Positions 47,400 through 61,279 of a DNA stretch of 64,000 nucleotides are shown here, piece by piece; positions within the stretch are counted from its first letter, which is position 1; every line of letters begins with the position of its first letter. The DNA lies in contig MBPM02000003.1 in the NCBI GenBank assembly GCA_001695595.3, forward strand, positions 2,418,001 to 2,482,000. Reading direction: 5' to 3'. The position numbers and the translations under genes were made by a program. Below the pieces are notes generated by a model. That model had not been told where the DNA came from. It was given only the letters and a program-made list of their open reading frames with translations, and searched no databases. This DNA comes from Plasmopara viticola (lineage: Eukaryota; Oomycota; Peronosporomycetes; Peronosporales; Peronosporaceae).

Positions 47400-50300
47400 C
47401 CAAGACATTAAGCAGCTACCCTTTTTTTCAAAAAACCTCTCGGAAAAAGGTGTGTATGAATTTGTAAAGTAGAAAATAACTAGATTTTTTTACCTCTAAC
47501 AACAACTCAAGCTTCTCGATGACACCGTTGCATCTTAAATTTGACAAATATTAAATTTGCACAGTATTCTTCTTTTATAAAGACTGCCAACTTACCAGTC
47601 GGATAATGCTTGCAGGCTCATGCAAGATTACAGCTACAGCATTGCAATTCGTAATTAACGACTGGGGCTTTAGTGTAATGACAAAAATTGCGATAGTCCA
47701 TCGCGCATCGATAATTGCGCAGCATGACCGCCTTTGCGCTATATGTGACATAAATACGTACTGTACCATGTACCCGCAACTAATTCCAATGTCATACATA
47801 CGTTACATTGCGGTAATACCGCAGCGTGGTTTCGGGCACAGCTGTTGATTTTGATGGAGAGGCACCTTCAAAGCCGAAACAATCTTCCTAAGACCTGTCT
47901 TGGTCAATTTGAGATTACGCGACCAATTGTCAGCCTTCTTAGCTGATCGATATGACAAAAATGACACTTCGTGTAAAGTTTAAAGAGGGATTAGGCGCAC
48001 AAGACAGTGGCCCATAGGTGGGCATCGATGTGCCATCAAGAGCGAAAAGCATACATCTGCTACAGGAGAATGGATGCAATACGAAAATGATCCGGGAGAG
48101 TCACAAACGAACCCGTGGCCTATCGAGAGACCTTACAAATGGCGATTCAGTCGGTCGCTGTGCCACGGCAAGAGGCACTTAAAAAAACCGCAGCTTTACT
48201 AGATTTTATAGAGCTGGAAGCCACTGAGCTCTTATATAGATAAAAAGCCACAATTTTCTCAGAGTAGAGTTTCCGAGGATGAAACCCCTTTCAAGGCTGC
48301 GTGTAATGCCGGTTTAATGCGACGATGTTTTGGATTTGAGCGTACGCTACACATTGACACGAATATCCTAAAGGATCTTGGGGATTCTTTGTATCCCCAA
48401 ACAGCATGTAGATGTGGTATTTAAAGACCCAGCACCATTCATCACTGATAAGGCAACAGATTGAGTTTGTGCAAGGCTTGAAGCAGTTTGTCACAAGGCA
48501 ATTGCCGTTGCAACGAGAGCAGTGTGGATGTGAGCTTACTGGTGCTTTCTTCGCCGAGAAGTCATAAAGTGAGCCAATGCAAGAAGCTAAGTTCACCCAA
48601 CTTTTTGCGCTCTATAATCGAGGTAAGAATGGGTACATCGGTTTCTGCACAGACAGTAGAAAGAAAGCGTTAGCAAACAACAAGACTAAGTGGATATTGC
48701 AAAGTGCACCAACTTGGATAGATAAATACCAATCGGGAGGCGGATTAACCCGTCACGGCGGTTAGCACGCCTAGCGGCATCTAATGGAAGTGGATAGTAA
48801 TGTATGAGGGCTATTAACGCCCGCGATGTCAAATTAAGTGATTACACAGCTAAGGGGCTTGATCCCAGGCATATTTTGGCGTCCATAGCCGCTTTAAAAG
48901 CTTGAATTTCTCTTTAGACTGGTTTTGGCGTCTGAAGGCCAATAATTGCCTCGCCAATATCGTAACAAAATACTTCTGCGGAGAAAGAGAATAAAGACCT
49001 CGAGTGATTTGCAAGCGGCCATGATGTCCGAGCAGACCCCAATCTAAATGAAAGCTGTCGTGGCTTGGCCTATGCCACGATCTCGATAGGATTTAAAGAA
49101 ATGGCTAGGCCTAGCCAGTAATTTGTACAAGGGTTCTGCAAAACGTTCGTTCGATCTGTTATAGATTAGCTTCGAGCAGTCTCATGAGAGTCAGCGCCAG
49201 AACGCTGTCAAGAAATGTCTTCAGCAAGCTTCGGTCCTATCACACAAAGAAAAGTCGTATGGTGTCATTTGCGACGCTCCAGTGATAGCATCAATTGGAA
49301 CTTGATAATAACGAACATAAACAAGCCACCTCGTTCTAAAGAAGGAAGTCAGGGATGCCAAATAATTCTATTCTGTATATGATATAAAATTACTTGTTGT
49401 GAAGTACATATGCACTCTTATGCATCTTCCAAGTAAAAAAGTTTTGTGAAGTATCAAACTCGTGCTTTTCTAAATAGAGCGATAACACGCCTCAGTCATT
49501 CCAAAGTAGAGTTTCTCCATATTTGCAAATATGATTTTTGCACCAGAGACAGGTTTGGCAAGCTCAGTGTGCTTGTTGACATCCTTCGGTGTAAGGAACA
49601 TCAAGATCTGAGCAATATCGGCAGGTTTTTAGTATCTGCTTTTGAACGGATTCGTTAGGCATACAGAAAGATATTCTTGTATAGAGGGTAATGCGATTCC
49701 TTCTCGCAAAAGAGATTCCAAAGTCAAGTGTTTATCTCTCGACAGCAAGTGTAGCGAGATCGCTTCGATTGGGAAAACGGCATGCTCCGCTATAAGGTAG
49801 AAATAGCAGATCAAATCCAAGGTGATAATTGAACAGTGTAGACATGCAATTAATATACCTGATTATATATGTTGCTCAGAATAGCGTTTACTTAGGCCAG
49901 AAAATCCATTTTTTATTCTACAACGTTCTACTGGCCCCACATGTACAGGTGGGAGGCCATATATGTGAGGATCTGTGAGACTTGCCAGATGTTAAAATCG
50001 CCTTTCACGCCATGTGAGTCTTTAGATATTTCGCCGTCGGTCTCATTGCAAAGGTGCGTACGAGTGGATATACGATGGATGATAGTACTGCCGCATCGGC
50101 CATAAGGCTGAGGGGCTTGAGCAGCTGGAGCTTATTACGATGGAGGAGGTCGTTTTAACGCTATTCAAAGACTTTGAGCTAAGACTCGCGGCAGTTAAAC
50201 TTGCTCTTAAGCTAATAAAATTTATCGCCAAAGAGGCTTAGTTTTCTCTCAAAGACCGGGGTCACCTGTAGAGATCGTAGTCTGAACAAACCCGAAAGAA

Positions 50301-53300
50301 ATTCTATACGCGTAATACAGTCGCATAGGAGCTGCTGCTCCTCTTTTGGAAGGCACGCACACACGTGGCATCAGCGGCTTCCTCCAGCGCTGCTTGGCCA
50401 CTTAAGTCAGCAGCACTCATATGAAGTGCATTGTGAAGCAAAGATGCCCGCATGGAGTTTTATAGCTTCTGCTGATGTAGCGCGGTTATTTCGCTTCATA
50501 GGAATCACGGAGATCGCTGAAACGGCTTTGAAATGCCACGTTGCATTCTAGGAATAGCAGCAGCATCCGTTTTTTATGTAAGCCGCAAGTAATTAGCCGT
50601 GCGCTAGAGTATGATAGGAGTTGCTTTAAATTATAGCTTGAACTTTCCGTTCCTAGCGTCTGGCTTGGCACATTGCCAAAGCTGAAATTTCTCGAAGGTA
50701 AATTTTCTTTGACCCACTAGCCCAGCAAGTAAGCCTTGAGCTTTCAAGCGTAGAGTATTTCTGGCTGGTTCAGGGTCGTGACAACCGTAATGTATATCGA
50801 ATCCCAACTCAGGTTCTCAAATTGACCGTGGTGGTGACAGTGCTGGTGATTATCTTCCTTCTGAGTGCAGGTTACCAATATTTTGAGGCTTTTTACGACG
50901 CCAGGTAAACTCTTCCATTAGACTTTGATGTGATGCTTAGAGCACAAGCATAACGGCTTTAAGCTCTTATGTCAAGAGCACTACCCTCTTAAGAACCCTC
51001 GCGGCGCGCGATGAAGTTAGCAAACTATTTGGTATTTGGTCGGATAATCATCAGTCGAAGGTTTTTTTTTCTTTGCTAGATCTTCTTCACAAAAACTGAG
51101 TGATTCTCACTGACGGTGACCTGCGTCGGTATCCGACGAGGTAAAGTCGCATAGCCTGCGGTAGTGACTTCGTTCACTAAGAAATGTAGATTAATTGATG
51201 TTTCTAGTCTCGTCACCCTCCTTCTAGCCCATAAGCTTGGTAGCCTCATCACAAGTACATCCCAGGTCGAGTCTTTGTCTCTGAAAATTGTAGAGTTTTC
51301 GTTGTGGTCCTGAGCAGTCTTATTTTAAAATAAACTTCGTTTTCGGGCGTCTCCCCGGAGCGCTGAGGTGGCTTCAGAAACATTTACGCTGGTCTAAAAC
51401 TCCTTAAAAACCTCAGACTATGTCATCATATTTAGCCGCTTTAGTGCTGAGGTGTCTAATAAGGGAGTGCGATAAGCCCGCGCTACCCACAAGGGTGGAG
51501 CGGAAGGCTTTTCACGGACTTTCTTCGTTTGGAGGCTCTCTGGTACGCAAACTGCCAAGGCTCGCCACCCACAGTACAGACGCAGCCTTTGGAGTGAACA
51601 TCCACCACACGCGCGAATTATATTGTAAATGCAACGGGCACAGAGGCATATCATTATACAAAAGAAGATGTTGGAGCCAAAAATAATTCTAAGAGCTGGA
51701 TTGGCCGTCGTGAATTTAATTGGGCGGCTGGCAGCCTTCTTTGCTTCCGTTTGGTCATCGTTATGATCAAACCGTCTTTTCGTATCAAAGTCAAAGCTTG
51801 ATGGATACAGCTCATCTCTCCTATTGGATGTAGTTCAATAATTTGTGTAACGAGCGTTCCATAATTTCGAGATTTTGCGGAAACGCTGACTTTTTGATAC
51901 AAGGATCCTTCAAAAATGGTGCACTACAGGTACCATATCAAGAATTCCACCGGTTCGTGTTTCATAGAATGCCGATATCATTACAGTCCCAGCTCAACTT
52001 ACAGAGTCGATATAGTGCATATAACTTATATATGTTAAGTTATGTGTGTGTTAGTTGATACTGTTAAATTAATCCGTTAGTAAACCGCAATTAATTGCAC
52101 CCGTCAAGCCCTTTAAGATCGGGTACAGAGGACGGTCGCTCACCGAAAAATGTTAATCTTTCTACACACCTTTGTGAAGTTTGTTGTGTGATCCGTCGCA
52201 TCAATCGTATTTGGGTAGTCTGCACCTTTCAACTTCAATCGTATTGTGCCGCCTTCGTATTCAAATTATTATACTTATACTATGTATGCAAGATATAATT
52301 AGCACGCGTCAGAGGATACACAACTCGTTAAGTAAGGCAAGTTAGGCCGAAAGGAATGATAGGCTTTTCAAGGTGCTTTACGACTGCACAATGGCGTCAT
52401 CCTTCGTCACTAGTTTATTTACTACTGCGCTACCATGTAAGACCGTCTCCCTTTGTCGACTTTCTATCTGACAGAGACTTGTCGAATTTTAATGTGCAAA
52501 AGAAGCTGAAATTTTTTTAGCGTTTAAATAAAAATTTAAGTAGCTACATGGGCGACTTGCACCTTAACAATACTTATTCTCTCCATCAGCAATCTGATCG
52601 TAAGAAAATGTTATGGATCTTGATGCACGCGAATCCGACGTCCGCATCGTCGGCACCACCGCAATTTATGAGCCACGTGACGTTTAAGACACTTTCAAAG
52701 AATACGTCATCGTGTATTCATCCGTTGAACCAAGCCATCTTTTCAGCTACGAAATCAAGGGACACCGATGAAGCGAGGATACATAAACACAGTGTGTGTG
52801 TCACTTGTTGGTTTTTTTTGGTGTTGGTTTTTTTTAGTGTGACACAAATTCAGTGATGCTTCAAACACCAATAAATCATTCCGAAGAAGCTTAAAATGAA
52901 GCAATTCATGGTTTGAAGACCACTACTTGATACCTCCTTGTAGGAACTGCTACGCTAGACAGTGATGGTAATACATTCACAGCACAGCGGTTCGAATCGA
53001 TGAAAATAAACAAATATCAGGTTATTTAAAGCAGCAAGAATTATTAGATCAGACTAATCAAAGTGAATCTAACATTTAAGGTCTACCAGATAGCGTAATT
53101 ACACGTCGAGCGAAGGGCTTTATTATGTCTTCTAAGGTTAATTCAGTCAATAGTGATGATTAGTCAATCTCTTTTTAGGTCAAATAGCCACTCATCTGGG
53201 AAACAACCAAGTCGACGAAGTAGCTAGAGCCATGTTTTGTGAAACGTGCAGTTTTGTTTTGGGTACCGACGAGCCTAACAAGCGGCTTTTAAAATCGTAT

Positions 53301-54341
53301 TTTGCAAGTTCATTATGCACATCAGCAAGGTACTTACGCTCTTTAGCATGCGGACAAGGATTCTACATGTGGAGCTGCTCTGCTGCAGTAGCCGGTGTTG
53401 GTACCAACTTCTGTACTTTAAGCCGCAAAACGTCAAGGTATCGAGAAGCGAATTCAAACATGCTAGTCTTTAGCAAATCATGCCCTGGTAGCTGAAGTGG
53501 GAACATAGAGCGGCGAGATCAATGGCGTGACAATATTATATTTACGAACAGCTCAAATAATGAACTCCTACGTAGGTGACTGTCTCCAGTAAAAGATACA
53601 AGCTTAGCTCTGTAGAATCTGTATCCGCGCAAAGCAAAGAGAGTCTAAGCTGAAACTTTTGTAAGGCGAAACGTATTTTACTGCACGGTCCTTTAGCGGA
53701 GCAAACGTCTGCGTTTCAGCCCCCGGGAGAATTAATTAACCGTCATGCTAGTGTCAATTTATTAAGCAAGCAGGTTCTATGCTGATCATTCCCTCACTCA
53801 AAAGTGGTATTGCTTGCAAAGCCGAGCTCTTTTCCCGGGATTTTCCGTGTGTCACTGTCGCGCCTTATGGAGCTTTGTGATAGTGTTTTTTTGTGTCTCC
53901 TTTGCCATCAACGAGAGATATCATGCATTTTACTGCATTAATAACATGAGACAGCGGGGACAGCACAATATTGTTGCAACCATTAAATGGTTAATGGTTG
54001 AAGGATGATTTTTTTACTTGTCACGAGAAGAGTACGCGTATAATAGATTCGAATAGAGGAGGCATGATCGAGTCTTATAGTGCCAAAAACTTCAGTATTG
54101 CTCCCGTGTTGAAAGATCTTATGACTGAAAACGCAATGACCGACCACTAGAAACTCAAATCAGGATTCTGGCTCGCATTATTCGAGTCTGAAAACGTCGC
54201 TGACGATCGAAGATCATAATGTTTGTCATAGCTGGCAGAGTCATACTTTGCAACTGTCGATTTATCAGAAGTTGCTTCCGTAACGAAGTTTGTGTTGAAT
54301 ACCTAATGTATTACACAATATTTAATATCTGAGGGGGTAGG
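47400..54341. other. Gene-free stretch
   Basis: Nearly 7 kb without a supportable gene. Short frames occur on both strands (for example plus 52,548-52,856, 102 codons, and plus 53,232-53,495, 87 codons) but show no domain, splice pattern or consistent continuation. Around 52,790-52,855 GTGTCACT and AGTGTGAC flank two T-rich runs. I saw no LTRs, tRNAs or effector motifs. Confidence 0.5.
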
Positions 54342-56495
54342 ATGGATTCAGTGCGCGCAAAGCACGCGGCGGAACTGGAGGCCAAGCGCAAGAAACTGGA
54401 GGAAATTCGCAAGCGCAAAGCCGCAGTTCGTGCTGCTGAGGAATCATCCGCAGCCTCTGAGAGCGTAAACGAAGCTATTGGCCAGCAGGAAAACAAATTT
54501 GACGATTTTATTCAAAACATCCTTAAGTCATCAGACAAGGAGGAGCGGGCGAAGGAAGACGCTAGTACGAGCAAAAAAGACCATGAGGTGACAATCACTT
54601 TGTCACTAGCTGAAAAGCTATCATCTCTGTCGACCGTCACAAGCGTGGCCGAGATGCACATCCAGCCGACGTTTGTCGAGATGTACACGAAACACACTGA
54701 GACCGACATTACTCTCGAGCACGAGCTGTATATCAAGGAAGACGTCACTGACATGGTTCTCAATAATACGGGGGTTCACTCTTCTCCGAAACATGTAAAA
54801 GTCAAGGATGGACCGTGTTCTCCACGAAATCACAACGTGATGGACACGGACATGGATGTAGGCGTCGAGTGTTCCGCAACGCTGACAGAAGAAGACAAGA
54901 ATCAATTGATGCAGTCTGACGCCATGGAAACTTTTCTGCTAAAGGCTTCAAGGGTGATTGAACGTGCTTTAAACACGTCTACCAAGTTTGACATAATGAT
55001 TGATTACGGAGCAGACGTGGAACACGAAAGTGCCGTTGAAGAAGTTATCGAGTCGTTAAAACAGCAGTATGTCTTTGCAGATCACCAGTGGTCAAAGAAC
55101 CGTGCAGTTACTGATGTAGACGTCTCGCCGTTTTATCCGGAGCTGATACTCGTGTCATACTCTGCGCGAAACTTCCTGGAGGATGCAGACAAGGATGATA
55201 GCAAGACATCCCAATGGGACATGGCGGAAATTTCTGCTACGGTAGCGCTTACTCAAGTGGCTTCAACTACGGAGGGTTTAGTACTTTTGTGGTCCACGGC
55301 GTTGCCAAGCCGACCTGAATACCGATTTACGTGCCACTCGCACGTTACCAGCGCGTGTTTCAACCCGTTTGATCGCCATATAATTATTGGAGCTACTTAT
55401 TCTGGTCAGATTGTGGTCTGGGATACTCGCGCAAAGAGCGCACCTGTGCAAAAGACGGCACTGTCAGCATTTAGCCATACGCACCCGATTTACGCAATGG
55501 CTGTTGCAGGTACAAAGACGTCGTACACGTAAGTGCAAAACTCAGTTCATTCGCTTTGTGCCGCTAAAGCTAACGTTATTACTTACATGGTAGTCTCATC
55601 TCTGCGAGTACTGACGGCCGCGTGTGTGTATGGGATCTCGATCATTTGCAAAAGCCTTTAGATATGTTGGATCTGCGTATCGCGCTTTCAATCGTGTCAA
55701 ACTACTCGTCGATTAATTCGTCGGACAAGAAAATGGAAGCATCGGTGACTTCATTTGCAGTGCTAGGTAAGGAGATCAAAGAGCTATTTGTTGGCACCGA
55801 AAGGGGCAAATTGTACTCGACCAAAGTAGATCAGTCGAAAAACAAGCCCGGAGTTAGTGACGACAACACGAGCTTGGATACGGACAAGAAAAACAGAAGC
55901 AGTTTACTTAATACTAGTACTAGTGAGCTCGTCCGCGAAGTAATTGTCGAGGCCTTGTCCAAAACAGCGTCTCATTTCGGCCCAGTCACTGCAATGCACT
56001 TCAATCCGTTGGTGCCGACGCATCGCGACACCTTATTGCTCACTAGCTCATTGGATTCAACAGTGAAGCTGTGGAGTCTCGAGCATCCCGAATTTCCCGT
56101 ACTCTCGTTTGAGCCTTCGAGCGAATACATTAACGATGTGCGATGGTCCCCAATCCACCCAGCGCTATTTGCAGTGGCTGACAGTAGCGGTACAGCAAGC
56201 TTTTGGAATATATTGAAGGATGTTGAGGTGGCCACGGTCTCGGAAAAGATCAGTGAGAAAGCTCTTAACAAAATTCGATGGAGTCCCGACGGCAAAAGTG
56301 TGATTATTGGGGATGCCATGGGCAATTCCTACATTTACGAAGTGCCGTCCGAGGTAAGGTTTAAATTGGCAAAGAAACTTTGTGCTTACTGACCTTCGTG
56401 TTGCGTAGATTGTACTTTCCGCACCTGACGATTTATCGCTCTTGGAGAGTAAAGTGGCAACTCACCTCGCTGCTGCAGCTTTATCTAAAACTTAA
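54342..56495 (+). CDS. Cytoplasmic dynein intermediate chain (WD40)
   Basis: Exons: 54,342-55,528; 55,594-56,353; 56,409-56,495; 677 residues; both introns are GT-AG (65 and 55 bp). The N-terminus is the charged helix typical of dynein intermediate chains (AAELEAKRKKLEEIRKRKAA), which contacts dynactin p150. A less ordered linker follows. From about residue 250 come WD repeats: VTSACFNPFDRHIIIGATYS, then QIVVWDTR; LISASTDGRVCVWDLDHL; VTAMHFNPL and TLLLTSSLDSTVKLWSLEHP; INDVRWSPIHPALFAVADSS; NKIRWSPDGKSVIIGDAMGN. This beta-propeller binds the dynein heavy chain. The protein anchors cargo adaptors and light chains in the minus-end-directed motor. The cytoplasmic rather than axonemal assignment rests mainly on the N-terminal helix. 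It converges on the SAMHD1-like gene, 56 bp away. Confidence 0.9.
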
Positions 56496-56551
56496 AACAT
56501 CATTCGTCCATTGTAGCAGACGCGTAAAAAAAGCCATTGTCTTCTAACTTG

Positions 56552-58592
56552 CTACATTAACGCACAAGTATGCCTTGCACACTTGTAGCACGTAGACAAA
56601 ATTACTGTACGATGTAATCCGGCAGACTCATTCAACACTGCTGTTTGTTTAAGCGCTGAACTTAAGCGGAAATACTTGCGAATTGTTAAACTTACGGCAC
56701 CATTTCTCAAAAGCCCCACGAACAGGCGCCACCTACATACATCGGTGTAATTGACGTGACATACCTCATTTCTATTCATGCACTTACCAAATGTGTTTCT
56801 TTAACAAAAATACGGATTGACCTTTCTTCAAACTTCCGCGGGCTGTACATTTCATACGCACACTCGGGCAAGCGAAAACATCTGGCACGTGATGTCGCAT
56901 TCTTTGCAAAAAACCTTATATGATGTAAAGGATCTTCTTTTCCTTTTCCATGATGAACGTGCATAAACTCTAGAATAACTGCATCTTTTTCATTAATGAG
57001 CGATCGCTGTGAAGAGCACCGAAGCACTTCGTTTCGTAGCATATCTTCCGCTTTCGTTCGAGAGTGGTCCGTCAATGCAGTTCTGCCAACAAAACTGTAA
57101 TAAGGCTTGGAATAAATTCGATTTAAAATCGTCTTTGCCTCGTAAAGCTCGACTTCGTCGCTCTCTTGAATCTTCAACAAAACACGGTCGTCAAAGTGCT
57201 GATAAGCTTCCATGAACCGCATAATTTCGGAAATTCGTTTTCCCTTGATCGTTAAGTGATCATTGGCTGAAATCATCAGATCACAGAGCATGTAATCAAT
57301 TGCACGAACTCCCCGATGCTGGTACACGGACTGATGAAGCTCATATCGCGTTCGAAAAGCCTGCATAATCTGACCCGCAAGCTTTTCAGGAAAACAGACG
57401 ACCATGTTTTCGTCCGCATCTTCACCATCAATCAGCACACGAGCGTTACGAATCAATAAGTCGGTGTCACAAGACATTTTTGCTCCCGTATAGAGTGAGT
57501 CACGCATGAAGTAGTCCAGTTTGTCCACATCCAGCCCACTGCGCGCGTTATTTACGATATCGTAGAGAAAACGCTGGTTACGTGACGGGCGTCCAGCAAA
57601 ATTGCCGTTGGAATCGGGCAAAGGTCCACCCCAAATGAGTTCTCTAATAAACCTCACGTCTTGCTCGGTAAGTCCGTAATCTTCAACAGAGATTTTGTTT
57701 GCTGCAAGCAGAAAAGTAAACATATCCACCGACCCTTTTTCGTGCGACCACTTATACGACTGTGCAACAAGCTGATGCTTTCGCAATTGATCGAGAAACA
57801 AACCATCAAACACGTGACTGAACGGTCCATGCCCCAAATCATGACATAGCCCAGCGAGTTTAACACACGTGATATCGACCTTAGTAATTGGCAGCCATGG
57901 CTGGTGTGAGCGAATGCTTTCCATCATTTTTTCAGCCAAATACGCCACTCCAAGAGAATGCTCGAAGCGAGAGTGTGTTGCACCTATATAAACAAAGTTC
58001 GCAGCACCAAGTTGGTGCAAGTTGCGCAATCGCTGGAACTTTTGGCGCCAAAAAGGAAACACACACTGTAAGACCAACACTTTTATACATCAACTACTGG
58101 CACAAGTCAAAACCTGCAATGTATCAATGATCCTCATGCAGATTGGCTCAAACGTCATCAATCCATGCACACTGTCCTTTATCTGTAGAAAGCAACTTTG
58201 GTCATACACCCATATAGTTGATTTTTGTGTAATCAATGCCAACCTACTTCTTTTCGCTCGTTCAACTTCAACGCGTCCCTCGGCCTCTCCTGTGTATTGC
58301 GCTCCAGCGATTCCGGCGATACCACTGTAGCTGCTTCGCTTTCCTCTCCACTATCCATATCCATCAAAATCGCAGCATCACAAGCGCTTGCTTCTTCAAC
58401 ACTCACGATAGTCTCGAATTCCGCATTCGTAAAAGTACCGGCGTCTACGTTGTCACACCACGAATCCCGGCGCTGCTTTTTTTGTGGCATAGACGTGTCA
58501 ACTGCCTCTGGCCTCTGAACTTTTTGACATTTAGATGGCGGTGAACGCTGCCGACCAAAGGCCGTCCACAGCGTGTCCTGTTTCCGGCTCAT
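56552..58592 (-). CDS. SAMHD1-like HD-domain dNTP triphosphohydrolase
   Basis: Exons: 58,248-58,592; 58,114-58,182; 56,788-58,038; 56,696-56,732; 56,552-56,640; 596 residues. After a disordered N-terminus of about 115 residues comes the conserved core IKDSVHGLMTFEP, then FQRLRNLHQLGAANFVYIGA, the HD metal site (H165 in RFEHSLG, H204-D205 in CHDLGHGPFSH) and the later aspartate motif LDVDKLDYFMRD. The family cleaves dNTPs to nucleoside plus triphosphate in the nucleus, lowering dNTP pools. No SAM domain precedes the HD domain, unlike animal SAMHD1. The extreme N-terminus, QDTLWTAF, resembles a PCNA-interacting peptide. The 3' end was extended beyond a false stop: the donor TTG|GTAAGT leads to APVRGAFEKWC, which fits the family's C-lobe. 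The last acceptor is a CAGCAG tandem. Confidence 0.88.
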
Positions 58593-58597
58593 TAGTT

Positions 58598-58612
58598 AAG
58601 AGTGCGGAATGG
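58598..58612 (-). promoter_or_regulatory. Initiator-like element of the SAMHD1-like gene
   Basis: On the minus strand GGCCATTCCGCACTC lies 6-20 bases before the ATG. CATTCCGCA fits the CATTYYNCA core of the oomycete initiator exactly. Confidence 0.5.
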
Positions 58613-61250
58613 CCAGTTCGTACTTATTGGGACTTTCAGAATATTATTACTACGCTCTCAGGTTAGCATTTTCAAAAACTCATCACCTTATAATATTATC
58701 GCGTGGTGTGTAACTGTTTAAGCGCTTTTATGATATTATAGCTAAGCTGGTTGCCTTGTATATTTTTTCAACAAAAATATTCGGGGCTAGAAATCTTATA
58801 ATAAATTCGCTACATGACCGCCAGTACACTGGTCACGATGGTAATTTCGTACGAAGTGTTCTGAAGTTTCGATTGTGGATCTCTTAACATTTTATCTGAG
58901 TACTCAAATAAAAAAGGATTCAAGAATTTTAACCTAAACGCATCTTACGCCGCCTTTGAAGCTGATCCAAGACGTTCTCGTCTAGAGCAAAGGACGTATA
59001 TATACTCAAAAGAGGTTTGCATAATCCCTAGATGTATTTATAGCTTATAGGTTAGCCAAGAACGCAATAGATTTAAGCTTACCAAACTTAGCAATTTCGC
59101 TAAAGTATTAATTTGGAACGCGTATGCCGTGACACAGCGACCAGTCAATCATTCTCGAGGCAGTTGTTTTTGGCCTAAAAGACTCACAGATCCACACGTA
59201 CCGCATCCCGGATTTCCCTTTCAAAGCAATCTTAGCCTCTTACAAAACAGAGTTACCCGCTATTGGGGTACTTTGTTACTCACTTGTGAAAGAATACTAC
59301 CTACTTTGATACGCGTATCTATGCTAATTGCTTGCGAGGCTTTGTTACTTGCACGTGGTGATACGATGCTAACTTTGGGATATCTGTAAATCAAGCGCTT
59401 TCAATAACTATTGATGCCAGCGGCATCTGTCAAAAGGCCAATGCAGGTTGTCACATCTGCCTTTAAAGATAAACAGTACCGTCGATACTTACCATTTTTG
59501 AGCGTGTAGCCCCGTAATTGCTTTTGAAGAAGCTGTATGCAAAAGAGAGATAAAACATGACATATTTGACCATGTCGCGCAAGATTGAAGGCTGTATCAT
59601 ACAATTCTTTGTATCAATCGACCCAGGGGTCGTGCTGTTCTAGCCACGGCATGCACATTCGGGGCAAGAAACGACTCGGTGCGTCGAACTCGCTGATTTT
59701 ATAACCAGTTTACTTTCGACTTAAACGATGTATCAAGCCATACCAATAGACAGTCGACCAAAAAGTGGCATTTTTTTCTCACAAGTAGAGCATCACTTAA
59801 GCCTTTTTACTTGACCACAAGCGCAAACGGTTTTCGGTGCGCCGGTTTATAACAAAACCCACAATTATCTCGAATAACTTCGTACAATCGCCTACCTTTT
59901 TATTGTGTAAGGGCCAATTTGCTGTGAAGCTCTAAGTCTTTATGAGATATAGCTAGGGTACTTCGCATCTGTGGGTGACCGGCGAATCCCTAGTTCTGAG
60001 AGTGCGTCTTCTGCCAGCGAGTATTTGAAGTCTCGGGAAGAGGAAAGATTTACTTTACTGGCATCCTTCGATGCCGCCACGATTTATGCGTCCTTGCTTG
60101 CCACAGCCGTACCAATGGATGCTGGTTCGCTTGGTAGCGCGTAATCTTCTCGGGTCTGGAAAAGAGGAAGTAGGTTTACGGAGACCACTACTTAAGGCAG
60201 GGACCCTACGTTTAGGTCAACTTAGTAAGACTTTGACTTTATTTGCCAATCCTGGACGCCGAGATTCGTTTATACACGCCTTGTGAAGAAGCAATATTGT
60301 TTTTTTTACATAATTACCATGACTTGGTTGGGAGATAGTCCCTCGAAAGCTAAGTGTTAGATCCCTTCTTTATAAGTATATATACATATATAAATCGACT
60401 TAAGCGCCGTGGCGCATTAGAGCGGCTTGTTGCTTGATACATATTCTCGAATTTTCAATAGGGTTTTCACTCTTTATGGAAAATACTTTGATGTTATGAT
60501 CAGGGTAGACCCGCTCGGCAGCTCTGATTACGTGTAATGAGAAGAGGTGATATACTCATATTCGCTTTCTTTGAGCTGCAGCAATTGGCAGTCGATAATT
60601 TAGTCAGTGAGTCACATACGACACTGAAAGACTTTACATAGTCTGGCAAAGCTAAAGGTGAGGCCTGCTCAAGACTCTTTTTTCATATCATCGGATGCTT
60701 TTTGCTTCTGGCTCTTTCCACACTACTCCTTACATATATTAAACAAATACTTAGCGAGACCCGCACAAACACATGTACAACAAATGGCCAAACATACTGA
60801 CTTTATAAAATTCGATTTTGAACATGGCGTAGGCCAAGCCGAAACGGATTTCACTTCTTTGGTTTGCTCGGATCCCATTGCTGCATTTGATTTTCTAGAC
60901 TTACTAAGCCTTTACAGCAAAGCCAGATTCGTCGATGTTAACGCGGCATTTATTGGTGTCCCAGATCTCAAGATCATGTCTGTGGTGGATAACGAAAGCC
61001 TCCGGAGTCAGCTAATCTCCTGTGATTGTCCAAACAGGCCTGGGATAAAACCTGTAATGGCTAAAACAATTGTGCGACCAACTGTCTAGACATCGCAGGT
61101 GTTGATAGCCTTGTTACACTCCCATAGCATGTAACTAGGCGTACCGACCGTCGTGGTGACTTCATGATAAAGATCTGATAGTATTTACCAATTAAGTTTA
61201 GTGCACTGTACATCAATCATCCAGACATGTTGCTAATTAACGCGCCCTTT
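58613..61250. other. Gene-free stretch
   Basis: No supportable gene. The longest frame (plus, 60,658-61,089, 143 codons, containing HTDFIKFDFEHGVGQAE) has ordinary protein composition but no recognised domain, and the opposite strand is also partly open there. No RNA genes or mobile-element ends were recognised. Confidence 0.45.
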
Positions 61251-61279
61251 CTCGATATACGTGTTTGTGCAAAGACCGA

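Noticed and set aside
56776..56787. Stop codon after HLVSA as the end of the SAMHD1-like protein
   Set aside because: It lies inside an intron: a consensus GTAAGT donor precedes it and the next exon supplies a family-like GAFEKWC.
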